From: Gammaproteobacteria bacterium
GTDB lineage: Bacteria; Pseudomonadota; Gammaproteobacteria; JAADHQ01
Length of the DNA: 39,033 bases
Assembly (NCBI GenBank): GCA_013151795.1
Contig: JAADHQ010000036.1
Span: 1 to 39,033 of the forward strand
Direction: 5' to 3'
Part shown: one piece after another, positions 33,986 through 39,033 of the stretch
Numbering within the stretch: the first letter of the stretch is position 1
Layout: every line of letters begins with the position of its first letter
Notes under the pieces: model-generated
Databases searched by the model: none
The model's input: only the letters and a program-made list of their open reading frames with translations
Told to the model about the DNA's origin: nothing
Translations under genes and position numbers: made by a program

Positions 33986-35089
33986 TCACTGTACCCCAAG
34001 AATCCTTTTTCTGCTTTGTATATCTTTCGCCATTAATTTCTTTATCTGTTTATAAAAAAGGCTCAGATCCCCACCCTGCTTTTTGAGTAATTGATTAAAG
34101 GCAGGAACATAATCATAGTAGGTAGCTATTGACTGTATCTTCGCATTATTCATACCAGATAATATCCACTGGTCATAACCGTCATAACCACCCCATTGTT
34201 TGCGCAGCTGGTAGTAATCTTTCCGCAATAATCTGAAAATTTCCAGTTTGGATGACAAACTGATTTTTTTACTATCTCCCTGACTATAAAGAACTTCAAG
34301 TTTTTTCCGCGCCTTGAGTACAATTTTCACAAGTAAATCTTCGCGCCTGTCATCCAGTAAATATGCCTGATAACGTTCACCCTTGCCTTTGTATTCCATC
34401 CACCTGCGTAACCCTTCCTGTTCAATTGCTTTGGCCAATGACTCATTAAAAACAGTATCATTTTTGATATAAAACATCTGATGAGCCAATTCATGAAATA
34501 ACGTACCAACCAGATCATAGTCCTGCCAATGCATCATGGTGCTGGTAACCGGGTCACTAAACCATCCCAGGGTAGAATATGCCGGTATAGCAGACAAATA
34601 GACATCGTACCCTGACGCCTCCATTTCATTGGCCAGCTTTTGTGCATCCACACGGGAAAAATAACTTCTGTAAGCGATGCAACCAACAATCGGGTAACAC
34701 CATTCCATGGGGGTAAATGAAAAAGCAGGGGTAACGAAAACATTCCACATTACATAACGTCTTTTCAGATCAGCATAATCGCAATAACTATCGTTATCGG
34801 GCATGCCCAGGTTACTTATGGAAAAATCCCTCGCCTCCTGTACAGTGAGCAATTTCTGACGTATGTTTTTATCCAGCTTGTCACCCGCTAATACACTCGT
34901 AATAGGAACTCGTTTTCCCAATAGCTCAAACTGCCCGCGTATAGCCTGACCATAATAAGACAATGAGGAACAAGCAGATAATATCAACGCTAAAAAACCG
35001 ATAAAAAATCTGCCTGCAAACTTGAGAACACGTGCATCAATCACAGATTTACTGAGTATATACATACCTGTAAAATACCATATAAACAT
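33986..35089 (-). CDS. Aminopeptidase-family zinc lipoprotein (PF10023-like)
   Basis: A 367-residue protein of the putative aminopeptidase family (COG4324). The export signal GFLALILSAC ends in a lipobox with Cys40, so it is probably an envelope lipoprotein. The zinc motif is HELAH (His199, Glu200, His203) in LVGTLFHELAHQMF, with a further acidic ligand likely at Glu216 in VFNESLA. YLSAIPAYSTLGWFSDP (about 164-180) and QWGGYDGYDQWI are typical of the family. The activity of the family is not proved. The start is unsure: ATG 35089, or one 24 bases later. It is divergent from cca across a 45-bp gap. Confidence 0.85.
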   Translation of the reverse strand: MFIWYFTGMYILSKSVIDARVLKFAGRFFIGFLALILSACSSLSYYGQAIRGQFELLGKRVPITSVLAGDKLDKNIRQKLLTVQEARDFSISNLGMPDNDSYCDYADLKRRYVMWNVFVTPAFSFTPMEWCYPIVGCIAYRSYFSRVDAQKLANEMEASGYDVYLSAIPAYSTLGWFSDPVTSTMMHWQDYDLVGTLFHELAHQMFYIKNDTVFNESLAKAIEQEGLRRWMEYKGKGERYQAYLLDDRREDLLVKIVLKARKKLEVLYSQGDSKKISLSSKLEIFRLLRKDYYQLRKQWGGYDGYDQWILSGMNNAKIQSIATYYDYVPAFNQLLKKQGGDLSLFYKQIKKLMAKDIQSRKRILGVQ

Positions 35090-35134
35090 AAATAAATTAC
35101 TGCTAAATGCCAGAATAATGTTTATTATTAACTT

Positions 35135-36355
35135 ATGAATATATATCTCGTTGGTGGCGCCGTACGCGACAAACTCCTCGGACTCACACCCAGGGAAAAA
35201 GACTGGGTTGTCGTAGGCAGTACTGCAGAAGAAATGTTACAACTTGGCTATCAACAGGTAGGCAAGGATTTCCCTGTGTTTCTTCACCCGGAAACACACG
35301 AGGAATATGCCCTTGCGCGAACCGAACGAAAAACATCTGCAGGGTACACCGGCTTTACTGTGCATGCATCCCCCGATGTTTCCCTTGAACAGGACTTGCT
35401 CAGACGTGACCTTACCATTAATGCGATTGCTGAAGATGAATCAGGTAATCTTATCGATCCATTTAATGGACAGGCTGATATTGAAAAAGGTTTACTTAAA
35501 CATGTGTCCAGTGCCTTTACTGAAGACCCGGTACGCATACTACGCATTGCTCGATTTGCCGCTCGTTTTTCAAAATGGGGATTCCACGTAGCACATTCAA
35601 CCAATAATCTAATGCGTACAATGGTGGACAATGGAGAAGTTGATGCGCTTGTCCCTGAACGTGTCTGGGCCGAAACAGAAAAAACCCTGGCAGCTGATAA
35701 CCCCCAGCGATTTTTTGAAGTACTCCGGGGATGCAATGCCTTATCCAGGGTATTTCCTGAAGTTGATGCCTTGTTCGGTATCCCTCAGCCTGAAAAATAC
35801 CATGCCGAAATTGACACTGGCATTCATGTAATGATGGTGCTTGAGCAGGCAAGCTTGCTGAGTAATGATAAACAAGTACGCTTTGCAGCGCTCATGCACG
35901 ACCTTGGTAAAGCTGACACACCTAAAAACATTCTCCCCAGCCATCATGGACACGAACAACGGGGCATCAAACTTGTCCAGCAATTATGTAAAAGGGTCAA
36001 GGTTCCGAATGACTTTCGTGATCTGGCCGTGCTGACCGCAAAATATCATACACATTGTCATCGAGCCGCAGAACTCAAACCATCAACCTTGTTAAAGACA
36101 CTCGAAGCACTGGATGCATTCCGTCGACCACAACGATTTGAACAATTTCTAGTTGCTTGTCATGCAGATGCTCGCGGACGTAAAGGACATGAGCAGGATA
36201 ATTATCCGCAATCTGATATTTTTCGTCAGGCCTTGTCTGCTTGCAACAGGATTGATAACAAAATATTTATTGATCGGGGCTTAAAAGGCACTCATTTCGC
36301 GTCTGCATTAAAACAGGAGAGAGTTAGATCTATCAGGGCTGCTCTTGCAGGATAG
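35135..36355 (+). CDS. cca: Multifunctional CCA-adding enzyme
   Basis: The tRNA nucleotidyltransferase adds or repairs the 3' CCA of tRNAs. It has 406 residues (E. coli 412) and is collinear with the E. coli enzyme. GGAVRD (7-12) and the metal-binding pair in PREKDWVVVGS lie at the N-terminus; the first acid, Asp21 in E. coli, is Glu21 here with Asp23 kept, a change I recall also in Pseudomonas. RRDLTINAIA is the next catalytic motif, and EDPVRILRIARFAARF is motif D/E-like. A C-terminal HD phosphohydrolase domain is present with HDLGK (about residues 255-259) and HHGHEQRG. Confidence 0.96.
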   Translation: MNIYLVGGAVRDKLLGLTPREKDWVVVGSTAEEMLQLGYQQVGKDFPVFLHPETHEEYALARTERKTSAGYTGFTVHASPDVSLEQDLLRRDLTINAIAEDESGNLIDPFNGQADIEKGLLKHVSSAFTEDPVRILRIARFAARFSKWGFHVAHSTNNLMRTMVDNGEVDALVPERVWAETEKTLAADNPQRFFEVLRGCNALSRVFPEVDALFGIPQPEKYHAEIDTGIHVMMVLEQASLLSNDKQVRFAALMHDLGKADTPKNILPSHHGHEQRGIKLVQQLCKRVKVPNDFRDLAVLTAKYHTHCHRAAELKPSTLLKTLEALDAFRRPQRFEQFLVACHADARGRKGHEQDNYPQSDIFRQALSACNRIDNKIFIDRGLKGTHFASALKQERVRSIRAALAG

Positions 36356-36412
36356 TTAATAAAAGGGTATTTGATACACTTGGCATACACAGAAAATTAT
36401 CAACAAACCTGA

Positions 36413-36814
36413 CTAGCAACGAATAAGAAACCGACCTTCAAACCAGTACAGGGTACGATCCAGCCCGGTTAACGCCAGCAACCAGCCGAACACTACACCC
36501 GATGCATTCGCCACCATATCTGCTACTTCAAACACACGAACACCACCAAAACCCTGCAGGTATTCCAGGGCAACTCCCAGAAAAATCAGAAGTATTACGA
36601 GCAGGCTCCGTATTTTCACTGTTCGGTACAACTGCGAAAACCATAACATTAAACCCGTATAACCAAGAAAATGGCTTATTTTATCATTCAGAAACGAGCC
36701 TATGCCATGCGCGCCACCCGTGTTCAACGACAGGTAAACGACCAACACGATCAAACTGTAACCAATAAACAGCCATATCTGATGGTAGTGTAACTTTTTT
36801 AACTGCCTAGACAT
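36413..36814 (-). CDS. VanZ-like membrane protein
   Basis: A 133-residue membrane protein with four hydrophobic segments and the VanZ-family traits LNDKISHFLGYTGLMLWFSQ and EYLQGFGGVRVFEVADMVAN (about 85-105). The role of chromosomal VanZ-like proteins is not known. Its ATG lies inside the end of uppP (8-bp overlap), so the two are translationally coupled; this suggests a link with undecaprenyl-phosphate or cell-envelope work. Family call is good, function open. Confidence 0.82.
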   Translation of the reverse strand: MSRQLKKLHYHQIWLFIGYSLIVLVVYLSLNTGGAHGIGSFLNDKISHFLGYTGLMLWFSQLYRTVKIRSLLVILLIFLGVALEYLQGFGGVRVFEVADMVANASGVVFGWLLALTGLDRTLYWFEGRFLIRC

Positions 36815-37631
36815 TTACAAAAAACCCTGGCCGCAAATAAATATAATACAATAGTACGGCGCCTAATATGAAACGATATATCACAAATGGCAACATGCCT
36901 ACTCGATCCAGCAATTTAAGAAAAACATGGATACAAAGATAAGCCGTAACCGCTGAAACTACCAGACCGATAGCCAGGTAATCCCAGTGAATCTCTGCAT
37001 CGGTTCTAATGAGCTTGAATGTCTGGTAGCCTCCTGCCAACGCAATAACCGGGATAGATAACAAAAATGAAAACCTTGCTGCCGCCTTTCGTGTTAAACC
37101 CAACATTAACCCCGCAGTAATTGTTACACCAGAACGAGAAGCCCCGGGAATGAGTGCAAGCGCCTGCGCTATCCCTATTATCAGAATGTCTTTCAAGGCT
37201 ACTTCATGCTCGGTTCTTTTACGCTTGCCTGAAATATCTGCCCACCATAATATAGCGCCGAACAAAATAGTGGCAATTGCAATCACGAGAGGAGACCGTA
37301 AATTTATTTCAATAAAATCATCAAACAATAATCCAATTATGGCAACAGGAACAGTACCCCACAACACCGCCCATGGCAGACAACTCTCTCCGACCATTTT
37401 GCGTTGCAGTATTGACTGATACCAGTCTTTTGACATAACGATCAGTTCATGTCGAAAATAAGCGACCACCGCAATCAATGTACCAACATGCACGGCAACA
37501 TCAAAAGACAGACTCTGCATCTGCCAACCAAACATGGTCGGCAATAGAACCAGGTGACCCGAACTGGAAATAGGTAAAAATTCTGTTAACCCTTGCAGTA
37601 GTGCAAGGAAAATCGCATGTAGCGTATCCAA
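36807..37631 (-). CDS. uppP: Undecaprenyl-diphosphate phosphatase
   Basis: UppP (BacA) removes a phosphate from undecaprenyl pyrophosphate to recycle the lipid carrier of cell-wall synthesis. The 274 residues match E. coli (273). The two family motifs are QGLTEFLPISSSGHLVL (13-29) with its Glu and His, and PGASRSGVTI (about 163-172) with the catalytic Arg-Ser pair. Eight or so membrane helices are predicted. It is followed by the overlapping VanZ-like gene. Confidence 0.96.
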   Translation of the reverse strand: MDTLHAIFLALLQGLTEFLPISSSGHLVLLPTMFGWQMQSLSFDVAVHVGTLIAVVAYFRHELIVMSKDWYQSILQRKMVGESCLPWAVLWGTVPVAIIGLLFDDFIEINLRSPLVIAIATILFGAILWWADISGKRKRTEHEVALKDILIIGIAQALALIPGASRSGVTITAGLMLGLTRKAAARFSFLLSIPVIALAGGYQTFKLIRTDAEIHWDYLAIGLVVSAVTAYLCIHVFLKLLDRVGMLPFVIYRFILGAVLLYYIYLRPGFFVNV

Positions 37632-37816
37632 ATGTTTCTCACATTTTCATTATTATTTCAAAAACATCCATTCTCTAAGTCTTGATATCAAAGTAAGAAC
37701 CTGTAAATTTTTATCAAAAACCCACAAGATAACCACGCCAGAAAAAGAGAAGTCCTAGCTTGATATAATATCACAAGCTTCTCATTAGATCTTTCAAAGG
37801 TAATTAATTCATGCCG

Positions 37817-38644
37817 TCATGAACAGCAACAACTTCCACCTGGCTTAACTGCTTCGATATATGCTGACATGACATAATCTTCAACACCTCGACCGGGCGC
37901 CCAGTCTTTAATAAACTCTTTTGAATTATCTTTTGGCATAATATTGATCTCTTCAAAACCTGCTTCACTTATCATTTGTTGTAACAGGTCGATAGTGGAC
38001 GCACCGGCCATACAACCGGAATATAACTCAAGATCATTTCGTATCTCATCGGGCAACTCAATACTGGCCACGACGTCTGATATAGCGAGCCGCCCACCAG
38101 ATTTAAGCACCCTGAATGCCTCTTTAAAAACACGATGTTTCTCCGGCGACAGGTTAATAACACAGTTTGAAATAATAACATCAACCTCACCGTCAGCGAC
38201 GGGCAAGTATTCTATTTCACCTAATCTGAATTCAACATTTTTATGGCCTGTTTTCTCAGCATTACTACGAGCTTTACTGATCATAACCGGTGTCATATCA
38301 ACACCTATCACCCTGCCCGCTTTGCCCACTTCGCCTACAGCCAGAAAGGCATCAAAACCACCGCCACTACCAAGATCAAGCACTACCTCACCAGTTTTCA
38401 TACTGGCAATTGCACGAGGGTTACCACAACCCAGCCCCATATCAGCACCTTCTGGTACGCTACTTACATCCTCTTCTGAATAACCCATGCGAACTGAATT
38501 AACAGCATTAATCTTCGGATCTTCGGCTACACCACAGCAACTGGATTCAACACCACAACCATCACCACTATTGCTGGCTTCAGCTACTTCACTGTAACTT
38601 TCACGTACATTTTGTCTGATTTTATCTGCTTCTTTCTGATTCAT
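37817..38644 (-). CDS. arsM: Arsenite S-adenosylmethyltransferase ArsM
   Basis: ArsM methylates trivalent arsenic, using SAM, to less retained or volatile forms. It has 275 residues. SAM binding is in VLDLGSGGGFDAFLA (88-102). The three arsenic-binding cysteines of the family are present: Cys73 in LGCGNP, Cys161 in SNCVINLSPEK and Cys211 in SGCMAGA. Further cysteines lie at the N-terminus (Cys30, Cys36, Cys37) and in the extreme tail SCCCS (271-275), both common in ArsM. The gene starts 1 base after the arsR stop (TAA-T-ATG), so the pair is an operon. Arsenite efflux genes are not in this window. Confidence 0.95.
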   Translation of the reverse strand: MNQKEADKIRQNVRESYSEVAEASNSGDGCGVESSCCGVAEDPKINAVNSVRMGYSEEDVSSVPEGADMGLGCGNPRAIASMKTGEVVLDLGSGGGFDAFLAVGEVGKAGRVIGVDMTPVMISKARSNAEKTGHKNVEFRLGEIEYLPVADGEVDVIISNCVINLSPEKHRVFKEAFRVLKSGGRLAISDVVASIELPDEIRNDLELYSGCMAGASTIDLLQQMISEAGFEEINIMPKDNSKEFIKDWAPGRGVEDYVMSAYIEAVKPGGSCCCS

Positions 38645-38645
38645 A

Positions 38646-38975
38646 TTATTGCTCCTGACCGGCTTGAAAAAATGCCGATAATTTCTGTAATACTTCTGGT
38701 TCTATCCAGCACTCAACATTCTGGCCACTGCGGCGTATCTGAATTAACCCCGCACGGTTCAGTTCTTTTATATGATGCGACAAGGTTGATGCAGCCACAT
38801 TCAAATCAGCCCCAAGGTCGCCAACATACCGCACCTCGATATCTTTATTGTTGCAAACCGTGCCTGGTGTACAGCATTGGGTTAACTGCAAAAAAATCTG
38901 CAACCGGTTCGGGTTCGACAAGGCTTTAAACATACCCGCATATTGCTGGGTATTATTATTTCTGTAATTCGACAT
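38646..38975 (-). CDS. arsR: ArsR-family metalloid-responsive repressor
   Basis: A 109-residue winged-helix repressor if started at ATG 38975 (MSNYRNNNTQQYAGMFKALS), which is the usual position; an open frame to 39011 would add 12 unneeded residues. The recognition helix region is NVAASTLSHHIKELNRAGLI (about 59-78). Cys34, Cys35 and Cys41 in TQCCTPGTVC are the likely arsenite ligands, unlike the ELCVC motif of the classical E. coli type. It controls the arsM gene behind it. Just upstream on its strand TATACT (38983-38988) may be a -10 box. It lies 58 bp from the end of the window. Confidence 0.9.
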   Translation of the reverse strand: MSNYRNNNTQQYAGMFKALSNPNRLQIFLQLTQCCTPGTVCNNKDIEVRYVGDLGADLNVAASTLSHHIKELNRAGLIQIRRSGQNVECWIEPEVLQKLSAFFQAGQEQ

Positions 38976-39033
38976 ATATCGAAGTATAGAATCAAAATCA
39001 CATAAAATCAAGGCCTGGTATTTTTATCAAAAA

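Noticed and set aside
33792-34055. 87-codon plus-strand frame from the palindromic element
   Set aside because: It starts within the inverted repeat and ends antisense to the aminopeptidase gene, with no protein features.
35195-35205. Loss of a catalytic acid in Cca (Asp21 replaced by Glu)
   Set aside because: Conservative change that I recall in other gammaproteobacterial Cca proteins; the rest of the active site is intact, so no loss of function is claimed.

Overview
The window is a piece of a moderately AT-rich gammaproteobacterial chromosome. This is inferred from YbiT- and YheS-type ABC-F proteins, SprT, MutY beside AsmA, an E. coli-like Cca, UppP, and a tRNA-Phe with an encoded CCA end. 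No phage, transposase, rRNA operon or CRISPR array was seen. A two-cysteine DsrC-family protein, a BicA-like SulP transporter and a heme A synthase suggest an aerobic bacterium with sulfur chemistry and perhaps inorganic carbon uptake. That lifestyle reading is inference. All family assignments come from reading the proteins; no database search was run.

Layout. 1-546: repeat-rich noncoding DNA with small hairpins, a REP-like element and degenerate direct repeats. 547-9936: ybiT; a SulP/STAS transporter; a tight cNMP-binding/DUF3301/SprT operon on the minus strand; a plus-strand run of BaiN-type flavoprotein, membrane-anchored glutaredoxin, MnmC-oxidase-like flavoprotein and MnmM/YtqB-like methyltransferase; then a truncated hemoglobin divergent from a ferric-reductase-like heme membrane protein. 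9985-16276: yheS; a small secreted protein with an unrecorded 54-codon ORF overlapping its start; a 1-kb AT-rich gap holding three perfect DnaA boxes in 35 bp; a PhnD-like binding protein; a gap with a decayed tRNA-Phe copy; a lipoprotein; and intact tRNA-Phe.

16525-27028: amrS, mutY and asmA, a host-attachment-family protein, a monocistronic dsrC-like gene with its own promoter and terminators, ctaA, moaA, and the DUF2157-DUF4401-GDYXXLXY membrane operon. 27025-33663: a single-POTRA BamA-like barrel behind a TSUP exporter, a DUF4412-like secreted protein, a TonB-dependent receptor and a succinate-semialdehyde-type dehydrogenase. 33664-39033: an inverted-repeat element carrying the same hairpins as the left edge, an aminopeptidase-family lipoprotein, cca, a VanZ-like protein, uppP, and an arsR-arsM arsenic methylation operon.

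The points most worth following up are the DnaA-box cluster, the apparently split MnmC pathway (flavin oxidase overlapping an MnmM-type methylase), the covarying CA-GGGA/TGGA-TG hairpin family at two distant places, the tRNA-Phe pseudogene, the shortened two-cysteine DsrC, and two membrane gene sets of unknown role.
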